Positions 1-8,695 are shown, counted from the first letter of the stretch. The stretch: DNA of 64,000 nt from an uncultured Paracoccaceae bacterium (GCA_947503175.1 CANNCO010000001.1:1302001-1366000), one strand, 5' to 3'. Numbers and translations are program-made. Notes: a model not told the origin generated them from the sequence alone.

Positions 1-44
1 AGCGGATCGCGGAACTGCCCAATGTGCGCATGATGCTGCCCTGA
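1..44 (+). CDS. 3' end of an unidentified protein (partial)
   Basis: One plus-strand frame (codons from base 3) is open from the window edge to a TGA at 42-44 and encodes 13 residues ending in NVRMMLP. The following gene lies on the opposite strand only a few bases away, so a convergent gene end fits the spacing. The fragment is too short for any family assignment and could also be chance. Confidence 0.35.
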   Translation, partial: RIAELPNVRMMLP

Positions 45-48
45 GGGC

Positions 49-318
49 CTACATCCCAAGCGCCTCCTTATACATCTCCAGCACCGCCTCCTCCTCGGCG
101 ATATCGTTGGCGTCACGCTTGCGAAGCGCGATGACCTTCCGCATCACCTTGGTGTCATAGCCCCGCCCCTTGGCCTCGGCCATCACCTCTTTCTGCTGAT
201 CGGCAATGTCCCGCTTCTCGGCCTCCAGCCGCTCGAATCGCTCGATGAACTGCCTCAACTCGTCGGCGGTTACGCGATAGCTGTCTGGCTTGTCGTCGAT
301 CACAGAGGCATCGGTCAT
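49..318 (-). CDS. gapR: GapR / DUF2312 (UPF0335) nucleoid-associated protein
   Basis: The product is 89 residues, the usual length of the DUF2312/GapR family. GapR of Caulobacter is known to bind overtwisted AT-rich DNA ahead of moving polymerases and to stimulate topoisomerases. The sequence shows the expected long charged helices (RFERLEAEKRDIADQQKEV) followed by a GRGYDTKVMRKVIALR segment. The start at 318 is preceded by AGGAG a few bases upstream; the longer frame extending to 507 lacks family similarity. It is encoded alone, with a divergent small membrane protein beginning about 100 bp upstream. The nucleoid role is inferred from family membership. Confidence 0.88.
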   Translation of the reverse strand: MTDASVIDDKPDSYRVTADELRQFIERFERLEAEKRDIADQQKEVMAEAKGRGYDTKVMRKVIALRKRDANDIAEEEAVLEMYKEALGM

Positions 319-415
319 GGGGGTCTCCTCATCGGGGCATTGCGCCTGCCTACCGCCCCGGCGTGCTGTCTTCAAGGGCTTGCACAGACCCCCCGGCCGG
401 TCTAGGCGAACAGCC

Positions 416-631
416 ATGGAAATGCTTGTCTGGATCGGTACGGGGATTACTGTTCTGGGGCTTTTGGGCCTCGTCTGGTGCATGGTGGACGCCACCCGCG
501 CCCGCAACGCCGGACTTGATGACGCCGAACTGAAAGTCCGCCTTCAACGTCTTCTGACCGTCAACCTCGCCAGCCTCGGGATTGCCGGGATCGGATTGAT
601 GAGCGTAATCGTCGGGCTGTTTCTCGGCTAG
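416..631 (+). CDS. Small two-helix membrane protein, hypothetical
   Basis: This 71-residue protein has two predicted membrane segments, at about residues 3-24 (VWIGTGITVLGLLGLVWCMV) and 48-70, joined by a short charged loop (ARNAGLDDAELKVRLQRL). I recognise the general look of small uncharacterised rhodobacterial inner-membrane proteins but no named family. The ATG at 416 was chosen because the frame upstream of it is not hydrophobic and runs antisense to gapR. A phosphotransferase-like gene starts 8 bp after the stop, so the two are probably co-transcribed. No function can be assigned. Confidence 0.6.
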   Translation: MEMLVWIGTGITVLGLLGLVWCMVDATRARNAGLDDAELKVRLQRLLTVNLASLGIAGIGLMSVIVGLFLG

Positions 632-639
632 GCACACCC

Positions 640-1563
640 ATGATGGAAAAGATGCTCCCGATTCTCGCCCCGGTTCTCGCGCATCTTGGCGAAACCCCGG
701 TAGATGTACGGTTCCTGTCGCGCGGCGCCACGTGCACCATCTGGCGCGTCCGCTCGAACGCCCGATGCTATGCATTGCGGCTTGTCGGAGACGGCCAACG
801 CGTGCCGGATGGCGACGTGGACGCCTTTCTTCGCAGTTCGGTCCAGAGGGGCGGTGGAAGCGTTGCGGTTCCGATTCTCAATTCAGAGGCATCGGGACAC
901 CTGCACGATGGCAAACGCTGGAGCCTCGAACCGCTGATCGACGGAACCCATCCCCAGCGGGGCGCTCTTTCAAGACAAACATGCAAGGCGTTGGGTCAGA
1001 CGCTGGCCGCGCTGCATGAGGTGCCGGCTCGTCGGTTCGGCCCCGTGTCCGCGATATCCGGACAGGTGATCGCCGGAAAGTTTGCCGATCCGCATTCCGG
1101 GGTTGCGGAACGGTTCGAAAACCCGCTTCCCGAAACCTGGGCCGATGATTTCACACATCCCGCCCTCGCGGCGATGCCAGAGCGAAAAGACCAAATCATG
1201 GCGCGTCTTCTCGAAGTCTCGGCGCGGGTGAACGCGGGCGGGCATGTCGTGTGTCACACAGACCTTCACGAGCGGCAGTTGATGTGCCGCCAAGACACGC
1301 TTGTCGCACTGATCGACTTCGGCGGCGCATCCATACTCGATCGCCACTGGGACCTCGGTTCGGTCCGTTACTTTCACGGAGAGCGCAACTTCACGGACGT
1401 CTACGACGCGTACCGAAGCAGCAGCGGCCGCCACCAAAGCTGCCCCGATATGTCAGTGTCCTTCTCCGTTGCGATAGGGCTGCATCACGCCTCACGATCA
1501 AGGCTCCCGGGGAAATCGCACAGGTTCGAACGGGCGATCCGATACATCCGCGACGCCGTCTGA
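640..1563 (+). CDS. Aminoglycoside phosphotransferase (APH)/choline-kinase-fold family protein
   Basis: The 307-residue product has the layout of the APH kinase-like family: an N-terminal lobe with RGATCTIWRVRS as the nucleotide-binding strand-turn, then the catalytic segment HTDLHERQLM near residue 206 and a metal-binding LIDFGGASILDRHWDLG near 227. The family transfers phosphate to small-molecule hydroxyls; the substrate cannot be predicted. The Brenner motif is slightly atypical, with Gln where the consensus (H-x-D-x5-N) has Asn. It follows the small membrane protein by 8 bp and probably shares its transcript. Confidence 0.75.
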   Translation: MMEKMLPILAPVLAHLGETPVDVRFLSRGATCTIWRVRSNARCYALRLVGDGQRVPDGDVDAFLRSSVQRGGGSVAVPILNSEASGHLHDGKRWSLEPLIDGTHPQRGALSRQTCKALGQTLAALHEVPARRFGPVSAISGQVIAGKFADPHSGVAERFENPLPETWADDFTHPALAAMPERKDQIMARLLEVSARVNAGGHVVCHTDLHERQLMCRQDTLVALIDFGGASILDRHWDLGSVRYFHGERNFTDVYDAYRSSSGRHQSCPDMSVSFSVAIGLHHASRSRLPGKSHRFERAIRYIRDAV

Positions 1564-1593
1564 ACCACATCCCGGTACTCGGGACACACCGCC

Positions 1594-2118
1594 TTACGGG
1601 GACGGCGGAACCCGTTCCCCCCGGTCGAACGCTTCCCAGCCTTCACCGCCGAAAACGTCGACACCGAGCTGTGACAGGACATGGGGGAAATCCACCATAA
1701 CCCAGTTGTCGACGATCTTGCCGTCCACAACCTTCCAGAAATCCATGTAACGGATCTCCACCCGCTTGCCCGTTGCCGCGACACCCATGAAGTCACCGGA
1801 ATGCGTCGCTTCCTGCCGTCCGAACGCCGCCGCCCATTCGCCCATGTAAAGCCGCGCTTCATCGACACAGATCTTGCCGGAAAAGGCCGCCTGAAACGGC
1901 TTCTGCCAATTCTCCTGAAAGGCGCGAAGTCCGTGTTTTGTCCCACAGCCGCAGTTTCCGAACCAGCTGAAGTTTTCCGAAAAGAACTCGCCGATATCCG
2001 CGATCCGGTGATCGTTCAGACCATCCACCATGCCTTCGATAACCGCCCGCGTCGCCTCGGTCTTCGACATGTCCGTAACGCGGCTCAGCACCGCCTGTTC
2101 CGGTCTCGATCCCTTCAT
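1594..2118 (-). CDS. SnoaL-like / NTF2-fold polyketide-cyclase family protein
   Basis: The 174-residue product carries one SnoaL-like cone-shaped domain: an N-terminal helix (VIEGMVDGLNDHRIADIGEFF), a tryptophan-rich strand region (MGEWAAAFGRQEATH) and the typical end KRVEIRYMDFWKVVDGKIVDNW. Such domains occur in cyclases, isomerases and hydrolases acting on small ligands, so the reaction is not predictable. The ATG at 2118 has GGAGGG just upstream; the ATG nine codons earlier does not. It is divergent from a two-domain protein of the same fold starting at 2210, which suggests the pair arose by local duplication or acts on related substrates. Confidence 0.75.
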   Translation of the reverse strand: MKGSRPEQAVLSRVTDMSKTEATRAVIEGMVDGLNDHRIADIGEFFSENFSWFGNCGCGTKHGLRAFQENWQKPFQAAFSGKICVDEARLYMGEWAAAFGRQEATHSGDFMGVAATGKRVEIRYMDFWKVVDGKIVDNWVMVDFPHVLSQLGVDVFGGEGWEAFDRGERVPPSP

Positions 2119-2209
2119 CACGCCCTCCAGCCGGGTTGGATGCAAAACGCTCTAGACAGCGCCGCTTCAACAGGCAACAGTTTTTGCATTCGTTTGCAAG
2201 GATACTCCC

Positions 2210-3208
2210 ATGCCTCCCGGAACCAAAGCCCGCGCCCATGCTCTCCTGACTGAACTGGCCAACGGCGCCGATCCCGGAACGGTCTGGCACCCGGACGCGA
2301 CGGTCACCTTCTGTCATCCATGGGGCGTGGTGTCGGGACTGGAAGATATTGCACGCATCTGGTCGCTCATCCCGAGGTCGCTGCCCGACATGGAACGGCG
2401 CGATCTGATCTTCGTCGGCGGCGACAACCGCGACGACCCGCGGCTGGATCGTCCGCGCGCACCCCATCTGATTGCTGCCATGGGCCATCTTCAGGGTACA
2501 TTCGCAACCGACCTTCTGGCCATCCCGGCAACTCACGGCGTTGTCCATCTGCGATACGCGGAAGCGCATTGGATCGACGGTGACCGGATTCGCCAAAGCT
2601 GGATCTGGCTCGATCTGATCGACCTGATGTTCCAGTCTTCTCAGCACCCGCTGCCCCGATCACTGGGAGCACCGGGAAAATGGCCGGGGCCGGCGCCCCA
2701 GGACGGGTTGCGTCTGACCGAGACCGTCTGGAACGGTCCCGACGCGCTCGACACGGTTCTCGCGATGCATGACGCGCTGTTGTCCTTCGACGGGGTATCG
2801 CTCGACTCCATGCCCCATGCCGATCACTGGACGCCAAACTTCATGTATTACGCCGCGGCGGGTATCGGCATGACACGCGGCCTGACGGGCTTTCGCGCCC
2901 ATCACCAGATACCGTTTCTGCGGGCGTTTCCCGATCGCCGCGCCGAGGGCCACTTCATCCGAATTGCGGACGGACCCTACGCGGTCACGGGCGGAACGGT
3001 CACCGCCACCCACAAGGGGCCATATCTCGGGATGACGCCCACAGGCCGTTCGATACGAATGCCTGTCATGGACTTCTACCGTCTGGACGGAACGCTGATC
3101 GCCGAGAACTGGTTGCCGATGGATGTTGCCTACATGGCCGATCAGATGGGCAATGATCTTTTTGCGCGGCTGCGCCATTATCGAGGAGACCCGGACCTCA
3201 CGCTCTAG
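2210..3208 (+). CDS. Tandem SnoaL-like (NTF2-fold) protein
   Basis: The 332-residue protein appears to consist of two SnoaL-type domains, about residues 5-150 and 165-325. The second ends with a strand pattern (GRSIRMPVMDFYRLDGTLIAENW) closely like the end of the single-domain neighbour encoded on the other strand. The first keeps HLRYAEAHWIDGDRIRQSW in the equivalent place. No catalytic residues can be assigned, and the substrate is unknown. The gene's last four bases overlap the end of the convergent fatty-acid oxidation gene. Confidence in the fold is good, in function low. Confidence 0.7.
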   Translation: MPPGTKARAHALLTELANGADPGTVWHPDATVTFCHPWGVVSGLEDIARIWSLIPRSLPDMERRDLIFVGGDNRDDPRLDRPRAPHLIAAMGHLQGTFATDLLAIPATHGVVHLRYAEAHWIDGDRIRQSWIWLDLIDLMFQSSQHPLPRSLGAPGKWPGPAPQDGLRLTETVWNGPDALDTVLAMHDALLSFDGVSLDSMPHADHWTPNFMYYAAAGIGMTRGLTGFRAHHQIPFLRAFPDRRAEGHFIRIADGPYAVTGGTVTATHKGPYLGMTPTGRSIRMPVMDFYRLDGTLIAENWLPMDVAYMADQMGNDLFARLRHYRGDPDLTL

Positions 3209-5301
3209 TCCAGGTTCATGTCGGAAAAGCCGCGCCCATTCTTCACCAATTCCGTGATCAGCGGCGCGGGTATCCAGAACGCCGGGTCTTCCCTCGCATA
3301 GTCCTCAAGATTTCGCTTCACGCCCAGAAGTCCGGTCAGATCAGCGGCCATCATCGGGCCACCTTTCGACCGCGGAAAACCAAAGCCATGGATCATGCAC
3401 AGATCGATATCGGCGGGCCGTGCGGCAATCCCCTCTTCCAGAAGCCGTGCCCCTTCGTTGACCATTGCCGCCAGACACCGGTTCCGGATTTCCTCGGCCT
3501 TGAACTTTCGCGCAGATACCCCGCGCAAACCCCGCTCTTCGGCCACGATCGCCGTCACCTCGGGATCGGCGACGCCGCGCCGCGCGCCCTGCTCATACCG
3601 GTAATAGCCGCGCCCGATCTTTCGGCCCATCCGGCCCAGTTCGCACAGCCGGTCGGCGATCCGCACATACCGTTCCGACGGATCACGATCGGGGGCAAGC
3701 CTCTGCCGCCGCGCCCATGCGATATCGAGACCCGACAAATCGGCGACCTCGAACGGCCCCATGGGAAACCCGTAGGCCCGCATCGCAGTATCAATCGCCA
3801 TGATCGAAGCGCCGTCTTCCAGCAGGAACTCGGCAGCCTTCCGGTACGCCGACAGGCAACGGTTCGCGATAAACCCGTCGGCCACGACAGCGGCGACCGG
3901 GATCTTCTTCATCCGGTGGGCAAACTCCCATGCCGATGCGATAACCGCGTCATCGGTATCCATCGCCACGACCACCTCCAAAAGGCGCATCACATGCGCC
4001 GGCGCAAAGAAATGCAGCCCCAGCACATCCGGCGACCGCCCCGTCCCTGCCGCCAGCCCGTCGATATCAAGATAGGATGTGTTCGTACCCAGAATGGCAC
4101 CACGCTTCATCACCGCGTCCAGCGCCGAAAAGACACGCCGCTTCACGGCCGCATCCTCCGTGACCGCTTCGATCACCAGGTCCGCACCGGCCAGCGCGTC
4201 AAGCTTGACCGTTCCCTTCAACCGGTCCAGCCGTCCCTGCCGCTGCTCGGGGTCTATCCTGCCCCGCGCTTCCTCCCGTTCGAAGATGTCGATGATCCGC
4301 TCAACCCCGGCTTCAAGGCGCTCGATATCCGCCTCGACCAAAGTCACATGAAACCCAGCCGACAGGCAGGCCGCCGCAATCCCGGTGCCCATGGTTCCGG
4401 CGCCAACGACGCCGACCGCGTCAATCCGGCGCGGCTCGGTACCGGGCGGCACAGGCGGGCGGCGAACAGCCTGCTCGGCCAGAAAGACATGGCGCAAGGC
4501 CCGCGACGTATCCGTCGCCACAAGATCTTCGAAGGCCGTCCTTTCCAAGGCCAGCGCGGCCTCGAATGGCAGCATCAGGGCCGCTTCGACACAGTCCAGA
4601 ATGCGCGCCGGCGCACTGTCAGGACCTGTCTTCACCCCGTCGCGCCTGTTCTTCAGCCAATCCAGATGTTCTTTCGCGGGCTGCAGCATCACATCCGTCT
4701 CGCCCAATCGCCGCGGACCTGTGCCGGATTTCAGCACACGCGCGACATATCCAAGGGTGAACTGCGGCAAACCGGAATCGGCCACGATATCCACCAGACC
4801 GAGAGCCTCCGCCCGGGCGACATCGATCTGACGTCCCTCGAGCATCATCTCGGTCGCCGCGGCGGGACCGATCAGACGCGTCAGCCGCTGGCTCCCGCCA
4901 GCCCCGGGCAAAAGGCCAAGATTGACATCGGGAAGCCCGAAACGCGTGCGGCGGTCCGCGATCCGGTAATGGGCGGCAAGGGCCAGTTCCAGCCCTGCCG
5001 CCAGAACCGTGCCATGCATCGCGGCAAAAACCGGCTTGGGCGACATCTCGACCTTCCGGCACAGGCTCGCCAGATCGGGATCCGCAACTCCGGCATCCAA
5101 CTCGCGCAAGTCCGCGCCAGCTGGAAAGGTCCGCCCGCGCGCGGCAATCACGATTGCCTGATAGTCGGGGTCGGCGATGGCCTCGTCGACGGCCTCCGCC
5201 AGCGCGCTGCGTACAGTATGATCCAAAGCATTCACAGGCGGTTTGTCGATCGTCAGCACCGCAACACCCCGTGCGGACTGAACCGTTACCGGCTTGTGCA
5301 T
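3205..5301 (-). CDS. fadJ: FadJ-type enoyl-CoA hydratase / 3-hydroxyacyl-CoA dehydrogenase
   Basis: This 698-residue enzyme combines an N-terminal crotonase domain (about 10-190, with [20 protein letters not shown] and [16 protein letters not shown]) and a C-terminal dehydrogenase (NAD-binding [15 protein letters not shown] near 300, catalytic region [18 protein letters not shown] near 430, then two 3HCDH C-terminal repeats). It hydrates trans-2-enoyl-CoA and oxidises the 3-hydroxyacyl-CoA in cytoplasmic beta-oxidation. The start at 5301 follows GGGGGA. One oddity is that the second catalytic Glu of crotonases, usually in a P-E-V context, is Asp here (LPDVNLG). No thiolase gene is adjacent. 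The paralogue could instead serve a specialised acyl-CoA. Confidence 0.85.
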   Translation of the reverse strand: MHKPVTVQSARGVAVLTIDKPPVNALDHTVRSALAEAVDEAIADPDYQAIVIAARGRTFPAGADLRELDAGVADPDLASLCRKVEMSPKPVFAAMHGTVLAAGLELALAAHYRIADRRTRFGLPDVNLGLLPGAGGSQRLTRLIGPAAATEMMLEGRQIDVARAEALGLVDIVADSGLPQFTLGYVARVLKSGTGPRRLGETDVMLQPAKEHLDWLKNRRDGVKTGPDSAPARILDCVEAALMLPFEAALALERTAFEDLVATDTSRALRHVFLAEQAVRRPPVPPGTEPRRIDAVGVVGAGTMGTGIAAACLSAGFHVTLVEADIERLEAGVERIIDIFEREEARGRIDPEQRQGRLDRLKGTVKLDALAGADLVIEAVTEDAAVKRRVFSALDAVMKRGAILGTNTSYLDIDGLAAGTGRSPDVLGLHFFAPAHVMRLLEVVVAMDTDDAVIASAWEFAHRMKKIPVAAVVADGFIANRCLSAYRKAAEFLLEDGASIMAIDTAMRAYGFPMGPFEVADLSGLDIAWARRQRLAPDRDPSERYVRIADRLCELGRMGRKIGRGYYRYEQGARRGVADPEVTAIVAEERGLRGVSARKFKAEEIRNRCLAAMVNEGARLLEEGIAARPADIDLCMIHGFGFPRSKGGPMMAADLTGLLGVKRNLEDYAREDPAFWIPAPLITELVKNGRGFSDMNLD

Positions 5302-5414
5302 GTTTCCCCCGTGTCGGCCCTCAGATAGACCGAATTGGCCGGAACATTCCGCGCCAAAACCCATACCAATATCAAAACTCTACCCCGCCCCTGTGAAAAG
5401 GCAAGGGACCCAAC

Positions 5415-5618
5415 TCAGACCGAGCGTCCTCTGAACCTGCGGAATGACCGGGTGCGCAACGGCTTGACGCGGCACGCGAGACGAACCAGCGGCGCCGGCG
5501 CCGCAATACCCGTCAGTTCCATCGTCGTGATCATCTCGATCAGAAGCGCGATCGCCGCATCGCGCTCGCCCTTTGGCCGCTTTCTGACATCCGAGGTCAA
5601 CGGGCACAGTTCCGGCAA
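5415..5618 (-). CDS. Possible small basic protein overlapping the DksA-like gene
   Basis: A 67-codon frame begins inside the last 22 bases of the DksA/TraR gene and reads through most of an otherwise empty gap. The middle part (RKRPKGERDAAIALLIEMI) looks protein-like with an amphipathic helix, and the tail is very basic (RVKPLRTRSFRRFRG). No family is recognised and no strong ribosome-binding site is evident. If it is not translated, the stretch 5302-5596 holds no other gene that I can see. Confidence 0.3.
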   Translation of the reverse strand: MPELCPLTSDVRKRPKGERDAAIALLIEMITTMELTGIAAPAPLVRLACRVKPLRTRSFRRFRGRSV

Positions 5619-5911
5619 TAGGGCGTCGCCGGAAGCACATCCAACCGCTCTTCCGAGATGTCCTCGCCACAGGTCACGCAGACGCCGTAACTGCCATCCT
5701 CGATGCGGGCCAGGGCCGCGCGGATCATCGCGATCTCGGCAACGCCCTGGTCGCCCAGATCTTCGAGAACCTCTTCACCCTCGCGTTCGATGGCCTGCTC
5801 TTCCCAGCCCTTGGAATGCGGCATCTCCAACGTGTCTTCGATCTTCTCGATCCGTCCGGTGAGTTCCCCAAGCCGATCGACAAGGGCCTGGCGTCTGGTC
5901 TCTAATGCCAT
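5597..5911 (-). CDS. DksA/TraR-family C4 zinc-finger protein
   Basis: The 104-residue protein has the DksA/TraR layout: an N-terminal coiled-coil (ALVDRLGELTGRIEKIEDTL) and a C-terminal zinc finger with four cysteines (YGVCVTCGEDI and TPYCRNC). It is shorter than true DksA (about 150 residues). Family members act in the RNA polymerase secondary channel; here that role is inferred. The start at 5911 follows AAGGA, and the nine extra codons upstream have no better site. The coiled-coil tip lacks the classic two-aspartate DxxDxA arrangement, so activity like that of DksA is uncertain. Confidence 0.75.
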   Translation of the reverse strand: MALETRRQALVDRLGELTGRIEKIEDTLEMPHSKGWEEQAIEREGEEVLEDLGDQGVAEIAMIRAALARIEDGSYGVCVTCGEDISEERLDVLPATPYCRNCAR

Positions 5912-6041
5912 GTTCCGCTTTCCTTTCTTACTGCTCATTACGGCGATCGGGAGAAGCCTAAGTCACGTAGAAATGCGCCGTCCTTGATATCCATCAACGG
6001 CCGAACAGAAACACCACGAGGTAAATGTGACGTCGGGTGTA

Positions 6042-6362
6042 TCAGACTGGGCGCGGACAGAACTGCGCGTAAATCGTCTGTACCACCGGGGTCACCCTCG
6101 GGTCATCCAGACGATACCGCATCTGCCTGCCCTGCCGCGTCGCCGCAACCAGCCCTTCTTCGCGCAACCGCGCAAGCTGCTGGCTGACATAGGCCTGCCC
6201 CAGACCAAGCGCGGTTTCAAGCTCACCCACCGTACGCTCTTTCTCGACTAACTGACACAGAATCAAAAGCCGCGACGGATTTGACAACGCGCGCATAACT
6301 CCGGCTGCGTCTTCCGCCGCGACCGCCATCTGATCTTGCGAGATTTGATACGAGCCTTCCAT
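6042..6362 (-). CDS. sqrR: SqrR/BigR-type ArsR-family persulfide-responsive repressor
   Basis: The 106-residue winged-helix protein has the ArsR fold (ALSNPSRLLILCQLVEKERT, recognition helix GLGQAYVSQQLARLREEG, wing ATRQGRQMRYRL). Two cysteines, C36 and C102, stand 66 residues apart, as do Cys41 and Cys107 of Rhodobacter capsulatus SqrR, which form a polysulfide bridge on exposure to reactive sulfur and release DNA. Metal-site residues of arsenic sensors are absent. It is divergent from a persulfide-dioxygenase operon, the expected target. The start at 6362 is the first ATG of the open frame. Function is inferred with good confidence from the dithiol and the context. Confidence 0.82.
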   Translation of the reverse strand: MEGSYQISQDQMAVAAEDAAGVMRALSNPSRLLILCQLVEKERTVGELETALGLGQAYVSQQLARLREEGLVAATRQGRQMRYRLDDPRVTPVVQTIYAQFCPRPV

Positions 6363-6385
6363 GACGTCTCTTCTCTTGCTTATCC

Positions 6386-6438
6386 GTTACAACACACACA
6401 TATTAATATTGCAATACGTCGATGACGCAGGTTATGTA
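6386..6438. promoter_or_regulatory. Divergent promoter/operator region of the persulfide module
   Basis: A perfect palindrome ATATTAATAT (6400-6409) abuts TTGCAA (6409-6414), itself self-complementary. Read rightward, TTGCAA plus an 18-bp spacer gives TATGTA (6433-6438) as a -10. Read leftward, the same hexamer plus 17 bp gives TGTAAC (6391-6386). Both promoters would therefore share one -35 element lying beside an AT-rich palindrome like those bound by BigR-type repressors. The operator role is inferred from position. Confidence 0.5.
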
Positions 6439-6465
6439 TGCAACACATCCATAAAGGACAAAGCA

Positions 6466-7329
6466 ATGCAACCTTATGTGAAGGCATTTTTTGACAACAC
6501 AACCAATACGGTCAGCTATGTTCTGCGCGAGCCCGAAGGCAGCGCTGCGGCGGTTATCGACAGTGTCCTCGACTTCGATCAGGCCTCGGGCCGGACAGAT
6601 ACCGCCTCCGCAGACACGATCATTGCCTATGTGCGCGAGCATGATCTGCGAATCGAATGGATCCTAGAAACCCACGTCCATGCCGATCACCTTTCGGCCG
6701 CGCCCTATCTTCAGGAACGGCTTGGCGGAAAGATCGGCATCGGCAGCAATATCACGACCGTTCAGGACACCTTCGGCAAGATCTTCAATGAAGGCACGGA
6801 GTTCCAGCGCGACGGTTCGCAGTTCGACCAATTGTTCAAGGATGGCGACAGCTTCCACGTCGGCCAGATGCGCGGAGATGTTCTTCACACTCCAGGTCAT
6901 ACGCCGGCCTGCATGACCTATGTCGTGGGTGACGCGGCTTTCGTGGGCGACACGCTTTTCATGCCGGATTTCGGGACGGCGCGCTGCGATTTTCCGGGCG
7001 GCTCCGCTAGCGATCTCTACAACTCGATCCAGCGCATCCTGTCCCTGCCGGACGACACCCGGATCTTCGTCGGTCATGACTACAAGGCCCCCGGTCGCGA
7101 TACCTATGCATGGGAAACCACGGTGGGCGAGCAAAAGGCGAAGAACGTTCATGTGGGCGGAAATCGCGCCGCCGAAGAGTTCGTGGAAATGCGCGAGACA
7201 CGTGATGCCTCTCTCGATATGCCGAAACTGATCCTGCCGTCGCTTCAGGTCAACATGCGGGCCGGCAACATGCCCGATCCCGATCCCCAAGGCGACGTTT
7301 TCCTGAAACTCCCCGTGAACAAGCTATAG
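6466..7329 (+). CDS. Persulfide dioxygenase-like MBL-fold hydrolase (ETHE1/Blh type)
   Basis: The 287-residue protein has the metallo-beta-lactamase signature THVHADHLSAA near residue 70, a second metal ligand in HTPGHTPACM, and the family-diagnostic DTLFMPDFGTARCDFPGGSA. That combination is typical of ETHE1/Blh-type glutathione-persulfide dioxygenases, which oxidise persulfide sulfur to sulfite. The start at 6466 has AAGGA seven bases upstream; the in-frame ATG at 6361 would overlap the repressor start. It is the first gene of a four-gene operon (two sulfur-transport-like membrane proteins and a DUF442 protein follow). A sulfide:quinone reductase is not present in the window. Confidence 0.82.
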   Translation: MQPYVKAFFDNTTNTVSYVLREPEGSAAAVIDSVLDFDQASGRTDTASADTIIAYVREHDLRIEWILETHVHADHLSAAPYLQERLGGKIGIGSNITTVQDTFGKIFNEGTEFQRDGSQFDQLFKDGDSFHVGQMRGDVLHTPGHTPACMTYVVGDAAFVGDTLFMPDFGTARCDFPGGSASDLYNSIQRILSLPDDTRIFVGHDYKAPGRDTYAWETTVGEQKAKNVHVGGNRAAEEFVEMRETRDASLDMPKLILPSLQVNMRAGNMPDPDPQGDVFLKLPVNKL

Positions 7330-7339
7330 GGAACTCGAC

Positions 7340-7765
7340 ATGCAACCTGACTGGATATTTGGCGCCCTTGGCGGGCTCATGATCGGCACCGCGGCCGCAC
7401 TTTTCCTGCTTGTGAACGGCAGGGTGATGGGTGCGTCCGGCATTCTCGGCGGCCTTCTCGATGGGTCCGGCCGCACGAACCGGGCCGAGCGCTTGGCCTT
7501 CCTTGCCGGTCTCGTCATCATCCCGGCGCTCCTTGCCCTGGGCATGGGCGGGGCGCAAACCCATGCAACGACCAACATCACCGTTCTGATCTCTGCCGGC
7601 CTCCTTGTGGGGATCGGCACCCGGCTCGCCAATGGCTGCACCTCGGGGCATGGCGTTTGCGGCATATCGCGCCTGTCCCTGCGCGGCCTTGTCGCGACGA
7701 TGTTCTATCTCTTCGCAGGCGGCATTTCGGTGCTCGTGTTCCGACATCTTCTGGGGGTGATCTGA
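7340..7765 (+). CDS. YeeE/YedE-family membrane protein, first half (PmpA-like)
   Basis: The 141-residue protein contains about four membrane helices and the YeeE/YedE (DUF395) signature GTRLANGCTSGHGVCGISRLS with its conserved cysteines, thought to pass thiosulfate or other sulfur species through the membrane. E. coli-type YeeE is a single long chain; here it is split into two half-size genes. It overlaps the start of the second half by one base (TGATG), so the two are translationally coupled. The operon context points to sulfur export or import linked to persulfide detoxification. Confidence 0.8.
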   Translation: MQPDWIFGALGGLMIGTAAALFLLVNGRVMGASGILGGLLDGSGRTNRAERLAFLAGLVIIPALLALGMGGAQTHATTNITVLISAGLLVGIGTRLANGCTSGHGVCGISRLSLRGLVATMFYLFAGGISVLVFRHLLGVI

Positions 7766-8196
7766 TGCGTGGGATTTTCGCTTTTCTCGCCGGTGGCCTG
7801 TTCGGGGCCGGCCTTCTGGTCTCCGGCATGACCGATACGCGGAAGGTACAGGGCTGGCTCGATATCTTTGGCGATTGGGATCCGACGCTGGCCTTCGTTC
7901 TGGGCGGCGCGATCCTGCCCATGGGCATCGCATGGACCTTCACCCACAAACGCACCCCGGTTCTGGGCGGCACGTTCCCCTCGCGCCCCGAGCGCCGGGT
8001 CGACTGGCCCCTCGCGGGCGGATCGCTGTTGTTTGGTGCCGGGTGGGGCCTTGTGGGCCTCTGCCCCGGTCCCGCGATTGCATCTCTCAGCTACGGAGGC
8101 CTCTCCGGCGCGGTCTTTTTCATCGCGATGATCGCCGGTATGGTGGCAGCCGCGCCGATGCGGCGCAGACTGATCCCCTCCGGCATGCCCGGCTGA
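7765..8196 (+). CDS. YeeE/YedE-family membrane protein, second half (PmpB-like)
   Basis: The 143-residue protein is the companion half-transporter. It shows DUF395-type helices and the motif FGAGWGLVGLCPGPAIASLS, with one cysteine in the conserved pore-like position. The true start is the ATG at 7765 overlapping the preceding stop codon; a longer frame reaching back to 7657 runs through the upstream gene and was rejected. The pair is expected to form one channel. Substrate is inferred from neighbours, not from sequence. Confidence 0.8.
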   Translation: MRGIFAFLAGGLFGAGLLVSGMTDTRKVQGWLDIFGDWDPTLAFVLGGAILPMGIAWTFTHKRTPVLGGTFPSRPERRVDWPLAGGSLLFGAGWGLVGLCPGPAIASLSYGGLSGAVFFIAMIAGMVAAAPMRRRLIPSGMPG

Positions 8197-8214
8197 CCCG
8201 TAAAGGATCCGAGA

Positions 8215-8649
8215 ATGGACATCCGCGAGATCGACCCGACCTATGCCGTGTCGCCCCAGATCGAACCTGCCGACTGCGCCGCGATTGCCGAGGCCGGGTA
8301 CAAGACCCTGATCTGCAATCGTCCCGATGTCGAAGTGTCGCCGGATCTGTCAGCAGCGGCAATCGCCAAGGCTGCCAAAGCCGCGGGGCTGACCTTCGTG
8401 GACAATCCCGTGAACGGCGCGGCGCTGACCATGGATGTCATCGAAAGCCAGGGCAACGCCCTGTCGGAAAGCGCCGGGCCGGTCCTTGCCTATTGTGCGT
8501 CAGGGACAAGGTCGACCGTGGTCTGGGCATTGTCCCAGGCCGGGACCGTGCCAACGGATGCGCTGATCGGGGCGGCCGCGCATGCCGGTTACGCTATCGA
8601 GGGCATGCGCCCGCAGATCGACGCGCTTGCAGCGCAGAAAGCGGACTGA
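8215..8649 (+). CDS. TIGR01244/DUF442 sulfurtransferase-phosphatase family protein
   Basis: The 144-residue protein matches the DUF442 domain that in Blh-type proteins is fused to persulfide dioxygenase but is separate here. It has the opening IREIDPTYAVSPQIEP, the internal YKTLICNRPDVE and a phosphatase/rhodanese-like active loop CASGTRST near residue 101. The cysteine is the likely nucleophile or sulfur carrier. It closes the operon, 18 bp after the second membrane gene, and is followed by a convergent gene. A role in persulfide sulfur transfer is inferred from family and context. Confidence 0.8.
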   Translation: MDIREIDPTYAVSPQIEPADCAAIAEAGYKTLICNRPDVEVSPDLSAAAIAKAAKAAGLTFVDNPVNGAALTMDVIESQGNALSESAGPVLAYCASGTRSTVVWALSQAGTVPTDALIGAAAHAGYAIEGMRPQIDALAAQKAD

Positions 8650-8695
8650 GAGCCCCACAGGCGGCCAGTTCGAATGCGGTCCGCCCTGTACCGCC

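Noticed and set aside
3388-5328. A 646-codon plus-strand open frame
   Set aside because: It is antisense to the well-supported FadJ-type gene and has the same shadow composition.
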